DNA of 64,000 bases from Sphingopyxis terrae subsp. terrae NBRC 15098. GTDB taxonomy: Bacteria; Pseudomonadota; Alphaproteobacteria; Sphingomonadales; Sphingomonadaceae. A program made the translations under genes and the position numbers. The notes under the pieces were generated by a model that was not told the origin of the DNA, ran no database searches, and worked only from the letters and a program-made list of their open reading frames with translations. The stretch is from the NCBI RefSeq assembly GCF_001610975.1, contig NZ_CP013342.1, positions 2,861,001 to 2,925,000 on the forward strand, read 5' to 3'. Of this stretch, positions 18,298 through 27,130 are shown piece by piece (positions within the stretch are counted from its first letter, which is position 1; every line of letters starts with the position of its first letter).

Positions 18298-19052
18298 GCG
18301 TGCGGATCACCAACGACGGCGCGGTGCGCACCGTCACCATCGACCGCCCGGACTGCCGCAACGCGGTCGACCCGGCCACCGCCGACCTGTTGCGGCAGGC
18401 GTTCGCCGACTTCGACGCCGACGACAGCGCCGCGGTCGCGGTGCTGACCGGCGCGTCGGGCCATTTTTGCGCAGGCTTCGATTTGAAGGCGGTGGGCGCG
18501 GGCAACGAGCGATACCAACCCGAAGGCGTCGGGCCGATGGGGCCGTCGCGCATGTTGCTTTCCAAGCCGGTGATCGCGGCGGTCGAAGGCTATGCGGTTG
18601 CGGGCGGCCTTGAACTCGCGCTGTGGTGCGATCTGCGCGTGGCGTCCGCCAGCGCGATGTTCGGTGTCTTCTGCCGCCGGTGGGGCGTGCCGCTGATCGA
18701 TGGCGGGACGGTTCGCCTGCCGCGCATCGTGGGACAGGGGCGCGCGCTCGACATGATCCTGACCGGGCGCCCGGTCGATGCGGCCGAAGCGCTCGCAATC
18801 GGGCTTGCCAACCGGGTCGTGGCGGACGGGCAGGCGCTGGCAGCCGCGCAGGCGCTCGCCGCCGAGATCGCGCATTTTCCGGCGCTGTGCATGCGTACCG
18901 ACCGCATGTCGGCCTATCGCCAATGGGATTTCGACCTTGCCGACGCGCTCCGGTTCGAAGGGCGCGAAGGCGCCGCGCCGTTGCGCGCCGAAGCCCGGAA
19001 GGGGGCGGCGCGCTTTGTCGACGGGGCAGGGCGGAGCGGACGCTTCGACTGA
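18294..19052 (+). CDS. Enoyl-CoA hydratase/isomerase family (crotonase), second copy
   Basis: This is a 252-residue crotonase. VRTVTIDRPDCRNAVD opens the fold, GHFCAGFDLKAVG and VEGYAVAGGLELALWCDLRV form the oxyanion hole, and FCRRWGVPLIDGGTVRLPRI follows, typical of enoyl-CoA hydratase-like members. The start ATG overlaps the previous stop (ATGA, 4 bases). It ends the operon that began at 14613. With the other crotonase it probably handles consecutive steps, but substrates cannot be assigned. Confidence 0.88.
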   Translation: MSVRITNDGAVRTVTIDRPDCRNAVDPATADLLRQAFADFDADDSAAVAVLTGASGHFCAGFDLKAVGAGNERYQPEGVGPMGPSRMLLSKPVIAAVEGYAVAGGLELALWCDLRVASASAMFGVFCRRWGVPLIDGGTVRLPRIVGQGRALDMILTGRPVDAAEALAIGLANRVVADGQALAAAQALAAEIAHFPALCMRTDRMSAYRQWDFDLADALRFEGREGAAPLRAEARKGAARFVDGAGRSGRFD

Positions 19053-19153
19053 TCGCGTGACGGTCCGCCGCGCCTGCTATTTCCGGCATCCACAAAGCGA
19101 CCGCACCGGTATAGATTGCCGCCGACGGCTATTCCGGCGCGGGAGGGTGAGCG

Positions 19154-19699
19154 ATGCGGTTTCGGGTCTTTGCAGGTGCGGCGTTGAGCGCTGCCGTGAT
19201 TCTGGCGGTGCCGGCGGCAGGCAAGGCGCCGCGCAAGGGCAAGGCGGTGGCCGACTGCCCCGCCGACCCCGCGCTGCCGCCCGATCTGGCCGATTGGGGG
19301 CGGATGAGTTCGGCCAAGACCATCTATGCCTATGGCGAGGCGCGCGCCGCCGACTGGCCGTCGCTCGGCGCGGCGCGAACGGGCCTGTTGCTCCATAAGG
19401 CCGAAAGCCTGCGCTACTGGATCGCGCCCGAGCGGCGGCAGGATGTGTTCAAATTCGGCGGCATGATCCCGGTCGAGGTGAAACGGGCCGGCCGGCTCGT
19501 GATCGCGCTCGACGCGGGCGCCTGGATCGATCTGGTACGCGACGGCAAGGCGCAGCCGGCGGCGGCGCACGGCCATGGCCCCGCCTGCTCGGGCATCCGC
19601 AAGATGGTCGAATATGACGTGACGCCGGGCCGCTACCTCGTCCAGATCGTCAATGCACCCGAACAGTCGATCCGCGCGATGGCGGTGCTGCGCGACTGA
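19154..19699 (+). CDS. Exported protein of unknown function
   Basis: This is a 181-residue protein with a signal peptide (MRFRVFAGAALSAAVILAVPAAG) followed by a basic patch. The mature part has a repeated beta-rich character, including GGMIPVEVKRAGRLVIALDAGAWIDLV and a C-terminal YLVQIVNAPEQSIRAMAVLRD. Two Cys residues (in VADCPADP and GPACSGI) could form a disulfide. I do not recognise the family. It resembles small periplasmic beta-sandwich proteins. GGGAGGGTG precedes the ATG. It stands alone between the acyl-CoA operon and a convergent phosphodiesterase. Confidence 0.7.
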   Translation: MRFRVFAGAALSAAVILAVPAAGKAPRKGKAVADCPADPALPPDLADWGRMSSAKTIYAYGEARAADWPSLGAARTGLLLHKAESLRYWIAPERRQDVFKFGGMIPVEVKRAGRLVIALDAGAWIDLVRDGKAQPAAAHGHGPACSGIRKMVEYDVTPGRYLVQIVNAPEQSIRAMAVLRD

Positions 19700-19747
19700 T
19701 CGGGCATAGCGGAACCGGCGCGCGCGGTTTCGATCGCGTTTCGCAGA

Positions 19748-20971
19748 TCAGCGTTGCGGCGCAAGACTTTCGAGCAGCGTGCCGCGCGCATCGCTTGGCA
19801 GCGGCTTGACGCCGATCAGGCGCATCAGAAGCGGATAGACTTCGATATTGTCGACCAGCCCCACGTCGCCGCGCAGGCCGCTGCCATAGGCGATGAACAG
19901 GGCGCGCATGTCGGGGTCGTCATTGTCATAACCATGCGCTCCGCCCATCACCGGGTAGGCCGGCTTGCCCGCGACGATCGTCCAGCCGTTCTCCGCGATG
20001 CAGATGATCGCCGCGACGCGCGGATTGTGCCCATAGTGAAGGCGTTCCGGCAGAGCCTCGCGGCGGCGGCAGGTCATATGGTCGTGCGGCTTCAGCAGCG
20101 CGTCATAGACCCGGTCGTCGGTGCCGGCGGCGGGTTCGATCGCGGCATAGGGGCCGGTCTCCACCGCGATGATGCTCGGCAAATCGATCAGGTCGGCAAG
20201 GTCGACGATCCGCGCGTCGCTGATCGCGTGCATGCCATGATCGGCCACGACCAGAAGCCGAACGGGCTGGTCGAGGTCTTTCAGCCTCGACAGCAGGTCG
20301 CCGATGCGGGCATCCACCTCGGTCACCGCGGCATTGAGTTCCGCCGAGTCCGGGCCGAAATGATGCCCGGCAGTATCGACGGCGTCGAAATAGAGCGTCA
20401 CGAAGGCCGGGCGGATCGCGCGCGGGCGGCGCAGCCAGTCGAGGACCGCGTTGACGCGCTGCACATTGCTGATATTTTCATCGTAGCGCAGCCAATCGGC
20501 CGGACGCACCTCGTGGATCGCGACCTCGCTGCCCGGCCAGAACATCGTTGCCGTTCGCACCCCGGCCTTTTGCGCCGTCACCCACGCGGGTTCGGCCTCG
20601 TCCCACCAGAAGGGGTCGAGCGCCTGCTTCGCATTGCCCAGGCTGAAGCGTTCGGCGGGACGCCGCGGGTCGATCATGTTGTTGCCGACGATGCCGTTGG
20701 TGTCGGGGCGTTTGCCGGTGACGATCGCATAATGGTTGGGGAAGGTCTTGGTAGGGAAGGAGGGGCGGAGCGCGCCCCGCGCGCCCTCGGCGGCGAGCTT
20801 CGACAAATTGGGTGTGATTCCGCGGTCAAGATAGTCGGCGCGGAAGCCGTCGATCGAAATCAGGATGGTGACGGGCGCGCGCTGTTCGGTGTTCGCTTCG
20901 GCGGCATGGGCATAGGGTGACGCCAGCGAGCAAAGTGCGGCGATCAGGATCATCAGGCGAGTCATGGTCAT
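19748..20971 (-). CDS. Exported alkaline-phosphatase-superfamily phosphodiesterase (ENPP-like)
   Basis: This is a 407-residue protein. A signal peptide (MTMTRLMILIAALCSLASPYAHA) sends it to the periplasm. ISIDGFRADYLDRG gives the first metal Asp, SFPTKTFPNHYAIVTGKRPD carries the nucleophilic Thr, and VVADHGMHAIS and GAHGYDN supply further metal ligands. This is the pattern of ectonucleotide pyrophosphatase/phosphodiesterases, which hydrolyse nucleotides or phosphodiesters using two zinc ions. Two ATGs are possible (20971 and 20965). The longer frame to 21214 has no signal peptide and is rejected. It is divergent from the M28 peptidase gene, with about 150 bases between. Confidence 0.88.
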   Translation of the reverse strand: MTMTRLMILIAALCSLASPYAHAAEANTEQRAPVTILISIDGFRADYLDRGITPNLSKLAAEGARGALRPSFPTKTFPNHYAIVTGKRPDTNGIVGNNMIDPRRPAERFSLGNAKQALDPFWWDEAEPAWVTAQKAGVRTATMFWPGSEVAIHEVRPADWLRYDENISNVQRVNAVLDWLRRPRAIRPAFVTLYFDAVDTAGHHFGPDSAELNAAVTEVDARIGDLLSRLKDLDQPVRLLVVADHGMHAISDARIVDLADLIDLPSIIAVETGPYAAIEPAAGTDDRVYDALLKPHDHMTCRRREALPERLHYGHNPRVAAIICIAENGWTIVAGKPAYPVMGGAHGYDNDDPDMRALFIAYGSGLRGDVGLVDNIEVYPLLMRLIGVKPLPSDARGTLLESLAPQR

Positions 20972-21119
20972 CGCGCTAGGATGGCCGCGTGACAACCGCG
21001 CGACAAGCTCATTGCGCTTTGCCGCGCCGGTTCGGCCACATCCATGCTTGCAATCGCGCTCTTGCCATGGTGCACCCGGTTTCATCCGAAACCACGGACG
21101 AAATGAAGGGGACGCGTTC

Positions 21120-22727
21120 ATGAACAGGGGTTTGATGGCGGCGCTGCTGGTCGGCGCAGCATGTCTGGCCGTGCCGGCGACCGGGCAGGGCGGCGACGAC
21201 ACCAATCGTATCATCGACGAAGGCTATAATCGCAGCCAGGTGATGCAGACGGCACAGGAAATGACCGACGGTATCGGTCCACGCCTGACCAATTCGCCCG
21301 CCATGCGCCGGGCCGAAGCCTGGGCGATCGGAAAGTTCGAAGGCTGGGGCCTGTCCAATGTCCGCCGCGATGGCTTTGAATTCGGCCGCGGATGGGAAAT
21401 CCTGTCGGTCAGCGCACGTATGGTCGCGCCGCGCCCGCTCGCGCTGACCGCCATTCCGATTGCCTGGACGCCGTCGACCAACGGACCGGTGACCGCCCCG
21501 ATCATCGTCGCGCCGATGTCGAAGGAAGAACATTTCGCCGAATGGAAGGGCAAGCTCGCCGGCAAGATCGTGCTCGTGTCGCTGCCGGGCGATGGTGACG
21601 AGCCCGACAAGCCGGCCTTTCGCCGCCTGAGCAGCGACGACATCGGCAAGCTCGACGAGTTTCGCCAGCCCAAATATGATCCCGATGCGCTCAATCGCCG
21701 GCTGGAGCGCGTGACGTTTGCCGAAAAGCTCGATGCCTTTCTGAAGGCCGAAGGCGCGCTGGCGATGGTCCGGCAATCCTATCGCGACGGCAAGCTCGTC
21801 CATGGCGAGGGCTATAATTACCGCGTCGGCCATTCGCCGACGCTGCCCGGCATCGAACTCGCCGCAGAGGATTATCGCCGCCTGGCACGGCTCGCGAAAA
21901 GCGGGGCGCCGCCGCAGCTCGAGATCGATTCCAACGTCCGTTACGACGACAGCGACACGCGCGCCTATAATATCATCGCCGAAATTCCGGGGACCGACCC
22001 CAAGGCCGGCTATGTCATGGCCGGCGCGCATTTCGACAGCTGGGTGGCGGGCGACGGCGCGACCGACAATGGCGCCGGCAGCGCCGTCGTGATGGAGGCC
22101 GCGCGCATCATTCGCAAGCTCGGCATCCGGCCCAAGCGCACGATCCGCTTCGTCCTGTGGAGCGCGGAGGAGCAGGGGCTGCTCGGGTCGCTCGCCTATG
22201 TCGACAAATATATAGCGGCGCGCCCCGGCCCGACCGAGGGCGAGGACGGCAACGCGCTCTATTATGGCTGGCCGAGCCGGTACCCGATCACGCCAAAGCC
22301 CGGTTACGGGGACCTCAAGGCCTATTTCAACATGGACAATGGCTCGGGCAAGCTGCGCGGCATCTATGCCGAGGGCAATGTCGGCGCGGTTCCGATCCTG
22401 CAATCCTGGCTCGCACCCTTTGCGAGCATGGGCGCGGGCAAGGTCGTTGCGGGGCCGACGAGCGGCACTGATCATGTCTATATGCAGTCGGTCGGGGTGC
22501 CTGGGTTTCAGTTCATCCAGGATCCGCTCGATTATGGATCGCGCACGCACCACAGCAACGCCGATACCTTCGACCATCTGAAAGCCGACGATTTGCGCCA
22601 GGCTTCGGTCGTGATGGCGGGGATGCTCGTCACGGCGGCGAACAGCGACAAGACGCTGCCGCGCTTCCCGGTGCCGACGCAGCCGACGCCCTATGATCCG
22701 TTCAAATACAAGGACCCCAACGACTGA
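21120..22727 (+). CDS. Exported M28-family zinc peptidase
   Basis: This is a 535-residue protein with a signal peptide (MNRGLMAALLVGAACLAVPATG). A PA-type insert domain occupies the N-terminal half (VSLPGDGDEPDKPAF). The catalytic domain shows GAHFDSW (about residue 303), the bridging Asp in GATDNGAGSA, SAEEQGLLGS with the catalytic Glu (about 347), and the final zinc His in THHSNADTFDHL (about 477). These are all ligands of the two-zinc M28 aminopeptidases and carboxypeptidases. It probably degrades peptides in the periplasm. The start follows GAAGGGGAC. The gene is convergent with the phoD-like gene. Confidence 0.9.
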   Translation: MNRGLMAALLVGAACLAVPATGQGGDDTNRIIDEGYNRSQVMQTAQEMTDGIGPRLTNSPAMRRAEAWAIGKFEGWGLSNVRRDGFEFGRGWEILSVSARMVAPRPLALTAIPIAWTPSTNGPVTAPIIVAPMSKEEHFAEWKGKLAGKIVLVSLPGDGDEPDKPAFRRLSSDDIGKLDEFRQPKYDPDALNRRLERVTFAEKLDAFLKAEGALAMVRQSYRDGKLVHGEGYNYRVGHSPTLPGIELAAEDYRRLARLAKSGAPPQLEIDSNVRYDDSDTRAYNIIAEIPGTDPKAGYVMAGAHFDSWVAGDGATDNGAGSAVVMEAARIIRKLGIRPKRTIRFVLWSAEEQGLLGSLAYVDKYIAARPGPTEGEDGNALYYGWPSRYPITPKPGYGDLKAYFNMDNGSGKLRGIYAEGNVGAVPILQSWLAPFASMGAGKVVAGPTSGTDHVYMQSVGVPGFQFIQDPLDYGSRTHHSNADTFDHLKADDLRQASVVMAGMLVTAANSDKTLPRFPVPTQPTPYDPFKYKDPND

Positions 22728-22747
22728 GCGACGGGTATCCGCCGGGG

Positions 22748-24316
22748 TCAGGCCATCTTGATCCCGGCGATGCCGTTGTCGACGACGCCCGTCGCGCGTT
22801 TCGACAGCGTGCCCAGCGGCACCGTCACCTTGTCGACGACCATGAAGTGCGTCTGCCACGCATCGCGGTTCACATCGCACACGACATAGCCGCGCTGGTC
22901 ATTGGCGAATTTGAGTTCGGGATTGAGCTTCAGAAACTGGTCGGTGCCGGCGCGCAGATCGCTGCCGTCGCCGCCGCTGCTGATCGAGGTGGCGACGAAT
23001 TCTGCGCCGACGACCTTGTCCTTAAGCACCAGATCGCCGCAGAAATTCTGATGCTCGTCGCCCGTCAGTACGACGCAGTTCTTGAGACCGGCGAAGCGCG
23101 ACAGTATGCGTTCGCGCGGCGCCTCATAGCCCGCCCAGCTGTCGAGGTTGACGATCTTTTCGGGCTCGTCGGCCTTGCGCCGCCGGTCGAGCGACATCAT
23201 CGTCACCTGCTGCGCGATCGCGTTCCACGTCGCGCCGCCTTGCGCCAGGTTTTTCGCCAGCCACTCTTCCTGCGCCTTGCCGAGAATTTGCGCATTCTTT
23301 GCAAAGACATCGGGGCAAGCGGGTTTGAACCCGTCGCCGCACGGCTGGTTGTCGCGATACTGGCGGGTGTCGAGCACCTGCATCGCCATCAGGTCGCCAT
23401 AGCGGAATTCGCGGTTCGCAGCGATGAAGCCGCCGCGCGGCAACAGCGCCTTGCGCACCGGCATATGTTCGTACCACGCCTGGAAGGCGGCTTGCCGGCG
23501 CAGCATGAACACTTCGGGCGGCGGAGCGTCGGGATCGTTGCCGTCGAGCCCCATCTTCCAGTCGTCATAGACCGACACCCAGTCGTTGCGGATTTCATGG
23601 TCGTCGAAGGTCGAGATAAAGCCGTGCGCCGAACGCGCCGCCTGCATGTCGATGTCGAGCAGCGTCTGGGTATAGGCGGTGCGGAAATCGCTCAGATCCT
23701 GAAGCCCGCGGAGCGCATATTTGCGCACCGGCCGGATCGGCAGGCCGCTGTCGTAAAGATAATCCTGCTGATATTCATAGATGAAGTCGCCATAATGGTA
23801 GACGAAGTCCAGCTCTTCGCGCGCAAGATGGCGATAGGCGCCATAGAAGCCCGATTCATAATGCTGGCAGCCGCAAACCCCGAACTTGACCTGATCGGTG
23901 CGCGCGCCGGTCGCGGGCAGCGTGCGGGCGCGGCCGCGCAGGCTGCGTTCGCCGCCAGCGGTGAAGCGGTAATAATAGGGGCGGCTGGGCTGCAGCCCGG
24001 CAACCTCGACATGGACGCTGTGGCCAAGCTCGGGGCGCGCCAGTTCGGTGCCGTTCGCGACGACCTTGCGAAAGCCGCCGTCCTCGGCGACTTCCCATTC
24101 GACCGGAACCGGAACCAGCGGCATGCCGCCGTGCGGCGCCATCGGGTCGGGCGCGAGGCGGGTCCAGATGACGAAACCGTCGCTCGCGGGATCGCCGGCG
24201 GCGACGCCGAGGCTGAACGGGAAATCGCGAAAGAAACCGGCCTCGGCGCGCAATATCGCCGGGGCGGACAAGCCGGCAAGCGTGGCGGTGGCAAGGAAAT
24301 TGCGGCGCGAGAACAT
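22748..24316 (-). CDS. phoD: PhoD-family alkaline phosphatase, Tat-exported
   Basis: This 522-residue protein starts with a twin-arginine signal (SRRNFLATATLAGLSAPAIL). An N-terminal Fn3-like domain precedes the metallophosphatase domain with GDFIYEYQ, FDDHEIRNDW, QVTMMSLDRR and LTGDEHQNF, whose Asp, His and Asn residues hold the Fe/Ca cluster in PhoD. The CGCQHYESGF motif carries the conserved Cys that coordinates iron. It hydrolyses phosphomonoesters and diesters in the periplasm. It lies beside an ENPP-type phosphodiesterase and a peptidase in a group of secreted scavenging enzymes. No Pho box was identified by eye. Confidence 0.9.
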   Translation of the reverse strand: MFSRRNFLATATLAGLSAPAILRAEAGFFRDFPFSLGVAAGDPASDGFVIWTRLAPDPMAPHGGMPLVPVPVEWEVAEDGGFRKVVANGTELARPELGHSVHVEVAGLQPSRPYYYRFTAGGERSLRGRARTLPATGARTDQVKFGVCGCQHYESGFYGAYRHLAREELDFVYHYGDFIYEYQQDYLYDSGLPIRPVRKYALRGLQDLSDFRTAYTQTLLDIDMQAARSAHGFISTFDDHEIRNDWVSVYDDWKMGLDGNDPDAPPPEVFMLRRQAAFQAWYEHMPVRKALLPRGGFIAANREFRYGDLMAMQVLDTRQYRDNQPCGDGFKPACPDVFAKNAQILGKAQEEWLAKNLAQGGATWNAIAQQVTMMSLDRRRKADEPEKIVNLDSWAGYEAPRERILSRFAGLKNCVVLTGDEHQNFCGDLVLKDKVVGAEFVATSISSGGDGSDLRAGTDQFLKLNPELKFANDQRGYVVCDVNRDAWQTHFMVVDKVTVPLGTLSKRATGVVDNGIAGIKMA

Positions 24317-24395
24317 GGCGGGACTCCGGGGGGAAACGAATCGTGCTCCCCAGATAGACTAGTCATGCGTCACATCAATGATCTTGGCGGTGGGG

Positions 24396-25430
24396 TCAGA
24401 ACCAGAAGCGGACCCCAGCGACGAAGCTGGACCGCGACGGATCGTCGTCCACGGCGCGCGCCAACTGCGCAGAACGGCCGATCTTGCCTTCCCAGACATA
24501 GCCCAGATAGGGCGCGAATTCGCGGGCGATCTCATAGCGCAGGCGGAGGCCCAGCTCGGCACTCGACAGCCCGGCGCCGATGCCCTGTTCGCGCACGTCC
24601 TGAAGCGCGAAGTTCAGTTCCGCCGCCGGTTGCAGGATCAGGCGCTGGGTGATGCGCTGGTCGTAGCTGCCTTCGATGCGGGCGGTGACATCGCCCTTGT
24701 CCGACAGGAACAGCGCCGCTTCGACGTCGAACCAATAGGGGGCGAGTCCTTCGACGCCGACAACGGCGTAAGTGGGCGAGGGGCCGGGGCCGACATCCTG
24801 ACGCAGCCCGGTCTGGAGATCGAAATAGGGGCCGATGGCGCGGCTCCACAATAGCTGCCCCTCGCCGCGGTCGAACGCGCCGCCGAAGGCGCCTTCGCCC
24901 TCACTTTTGATGACGAGCTTGTCGATGTCCCCCCCGAAGCGGGCTTCGCCGTCCCAGCTATAGGTGGTTTCGCCGGAGCCGACGCGGACTTCTGCTTGAT
25001 CGAGCATGATTCTGGAAATGCTGCCGCCGCCATGCTCCGCATAGAGCCGGGCGCGGACGGGTGCCATCGCGTCGGCGCCGAAGATCGCATCGGCGGCATC
25101 GACGCGCGGCGCGGGCGGCGGCGGCGCGTTGCCGACGGGCGGCGAGGGAGGCGGGGCTGTCGTGGGCTCGCCGGGGGTGCAGTGCCCCATGGCGGCGTGT
25201 TCGGGCGGACAGCCGGGGGACGGGGGCGGCGCAGGCATGGCGCAATGGCCCATCGCCGCATGTTCGGGCGAGCAAGGCGGCGATGGGGGCGGCGGCGGAG
25301 GCTCCGCCTTCGGCATCGTGCAATGGCCCATGGCGGCATGTTCGGCGGTGCAGCCGGGCGCCGGCGCGGAGACGGTGTGCGCCATCGCGTCGGGTTGTGC
25401 GGCCAGCAACAGGAGTGCCATTGGAATCAT
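24396..25430 (-). CDS. copB: CopB, outer-membrane copper resistance protein with Cys/His/Met repeats
   Basis: This is a 344-residue protein. After a short signal segment come three copies of C-x2-EHAAMGHC (Cys27-37, 53-63 and 74-84) separated by Pro-rich linkers. Each repeat offers Cys, His and Met ligands for copper. The C-terminal 230 residues are the CopB beta-barrel domain (YSWDGEARFGGDIDKL, YFDLQTGLRQD, YLGYVWEGKIG, ending GVRFWF). CopB works with CopA to sequester or export copper across the outer membrane. The ATG at 25430 overlaps the copA stop by four bases, and GGAGG lies seven bases before it. A longer upstream frame inside copA is rejected. Confidence 0.9.
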   Translation of the reverse strand: MIPMALLLLAAQPDAMAHTVSAPAPGCTAEHAAMGHCTMPKAEPPPPPPSPPCSPEHAAMGHCAMPAPPPSPGCPPEHAAMGHCTPGEPTTAPPPSPPVGNAPPPPAPRVDAADAIFGADAMAPVRARLYAEHGGGSISRIMLDQAEVRVGSGETTYSWDGEARFGGDIDKLVIKSEGEGAFGGAFDRGEGQLLWSRAIGPYFDLQTGLRQDVGPGPSPTYAVVGVEGLAPYWFDVEAALFLSDKGDVTARIEGSYDQRITQRLILQPAAELNFALQDVREQGIGAGLSSAELGLRLRYEIAREFAPYLGYVWEGKIGRSAQLARAVDDDPSRSSFVAGVRFWF

Positions 25431-27130
25431 GCCGCATCCTCCGCCGCGCGCACCGTCACGACCTGCATCATCCCGGCGTGCATGTGATAGAGGAGGTGAC
25501 AGTGAAAGGCCCAGTCGCCCGGCGCATCGGCAGTCAGGTCGAAGGTCACCTTGCCGCCCGGCTGGACGTTTACCGTATGCTTGCGCGGGGCATGGTCGCC
25601 CTTGCCAGTGACCAGTTCGAAGAAATGACCGTGCAGGTGGATGGGGTGCGTCATCATCGTGTCGTTGACCAGGGTCACGCGCACGCGCTCGCCCAGCGTG
25701 AAGGGAATGGGTGCGGTGACCTCGTTCATCTTCACCCCGTCGAACGCCCACATATAGCGTTCCATGTTGCCGGTCAGATGGATCTGCATCTCGCGCGACG
25801 GGACGCGGGTATCGGGGTTGCGATCGAGCGCGACGAGATCGCGATAGGTCAGCGCGTCCGCGACATCCTCCAGCCCCTGTCCGGGCTCACCGGTGCGATC
25901 GACCGGCATCGGCGAGATCGACTGGACAGCGGGCGTGTCCTTGACGCTCGGCGCGCCTTTCATGTCGCGCATGCCGTGCCGCATCGGTTCGCCCGGCGCG
26001 GTCATCCCATGCCCCATCGCGCCATGGTCCATGCTCATATCGCCCATGCCCATATCGCGCATCGTCGCGAGCGGACGGGCGCGCAGCGGCGGAACCGGCG
26101 CGGTCATGCCGGGGCGCGGGGCGAGCGTTGCGCGCGCCATGCCCGATCGGTCGCTGTTCTCGGCGATGATGCTGTAGGCGCGGTCTTCGGGCTCGACGAT
26201 CACGTCATAGGTTTCGGCGACCCCGATCTGAAATTCGCCCACTTTCACGGGACGGACGTTCAGGCCGTCGGCCTGCACCACGGTCATCGCAAGTTCGGGC
26301 ACGCGGATGTTGAAGGTCGTCATCGCCGACGCGTTAATGACCCGCAGCCGGACGCGTTCGCCCGCAGCGAACAGCCCGGTCCAATTGTCGGCGGGACCGT
26401 GACCGTTGACGAGATAGGTATAGGCCGCCGCGGTCACATCGCTGATGTCGGTCGGGTCCATCCGCATCGCGCCCCAGGCGACACGGTCGTTCAGCGGCTG
26501 GTCGCGGCCCGCGATCAACCCCGCGAGCGTCTGCTTGTTGTGGTTGAAATAGCCGCCCATCTGCTTGAGCTTTTTGAAGATCCCGTGCGGGTGCAGCGCG
26601 CTGTGGTCGGACAGGACGATCACATGCTCGCGGTCATAGGCGACGGGATCGGGATCGGCGGGGTCGATGACGATCGGGCCGTAATGGCCCATCTGTTCCT
26701 GCAGCCCCGAATGGCTGTGATACCAATAGGTGCCCGACTGCCGCACCGGAAATTCATAGGTGAAGGTCGCGCCCGGCGCGATTCCGGGAAAGCTGATGCC
26801 CGGCACGCCGTCCATATGAAAGGGCAGGATCAGCCCATGCCAGTGGATCGAGCTATCCTCGTCGGGCAGGACGTTGGTGACGTGCAGTCGCGCCGTCGTG
26901 CCTTCCTTCAGCCGCACCAGCGGCCCAGGAATCGTCCCGTTTATGCCGATCGCATGGCTGGTCCTGCCATCGACGCTCAGCATCCGGTGCGCGATGCTCA
27001 GGCGGATATCGGCGCCGCCGACCGTCGGCAGCCCCGACGCGATCGGTTGCGCCCAGGCTGGCAGCCACGGGACAAGCGCCGCCGCTCCGCCTGCCGCTAA
27101 CAGCGAACGGCGGCCGATCGCGCCGCTCAT
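25427..27130 (-). CDS. copA: CopA, periplasmic multicopper oxidase (Tat-exported)
   Basis: This 567-residue multicopper oxidase has a Tat signal (GRRSLLAAGGAAALVPWLPA). Type 2/3 and type 1 copper ligands are visible in HWHGLILPFHMDG, YWYHSHSGLQEQ, HPIHLHGHFFEL and HCHLLYHMHAGMM. A Met-rich stretch (about residues 357-383, MRDMGMGDMSMDHGAMGHG) is the CopA copper-binding insert that favours Cu(I) oxidation. The product oxidises or sequesters copper in the periplasm. The ATG overlaps the stop of the glutaredoxin-MauE gene (ATGA) and its own stop overlaps copB, so the three genes form one coupled unit. Confidence 0.93.
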   Translation of the reverse strand: MSGAIGRRSLLAAGGAAALVPWLPAWAQPIASGLPTVGGADIRLSIAHRMLSVDGRTSHAIGINGTIPGPLVRLKEGTTARLHVTNVLPDEDSSIHWHGLILPFHMDGVPGISFPGIAPGATFTYEFPVRQSGTYWYHSHSGLQEQMGHYGPIVIDPADPDPVAYDREHVIVLSDHSALHPHGIFKKLKQMGGYFNHNKQTLAGLIAGRDQPLNDRVAWGAMRMDPTDISDVTAAAYTYLVNGHGPADNWTGLFAAGERVRLRVINASAMTTFNIRVPELAMTVVQADGLNVRPVKVGEFQIGVAETYDVIVEPEDRAYSIIAENSDRSGMARATLAPRPGMTAPVPPLRARPLATMRDMGMGDMSMDHGAMGHGMTAPGEPMRHGMRDMKGAPSVKDTPAVQSISPMPVDRTGEPGQGLEDVADALTYRDLVALDRNPDTRVPSREMQIHLTGNMERYMWAFDGVKMNEVTAPIPFTLGERVRVTLVNDTMMTHPIHLHGHFFELVTGKGDHAPRKHTVNVQPGGKVTFDLTADAPGDWAFHCHLLYHMHAGMMQVVTVRAAEDAA

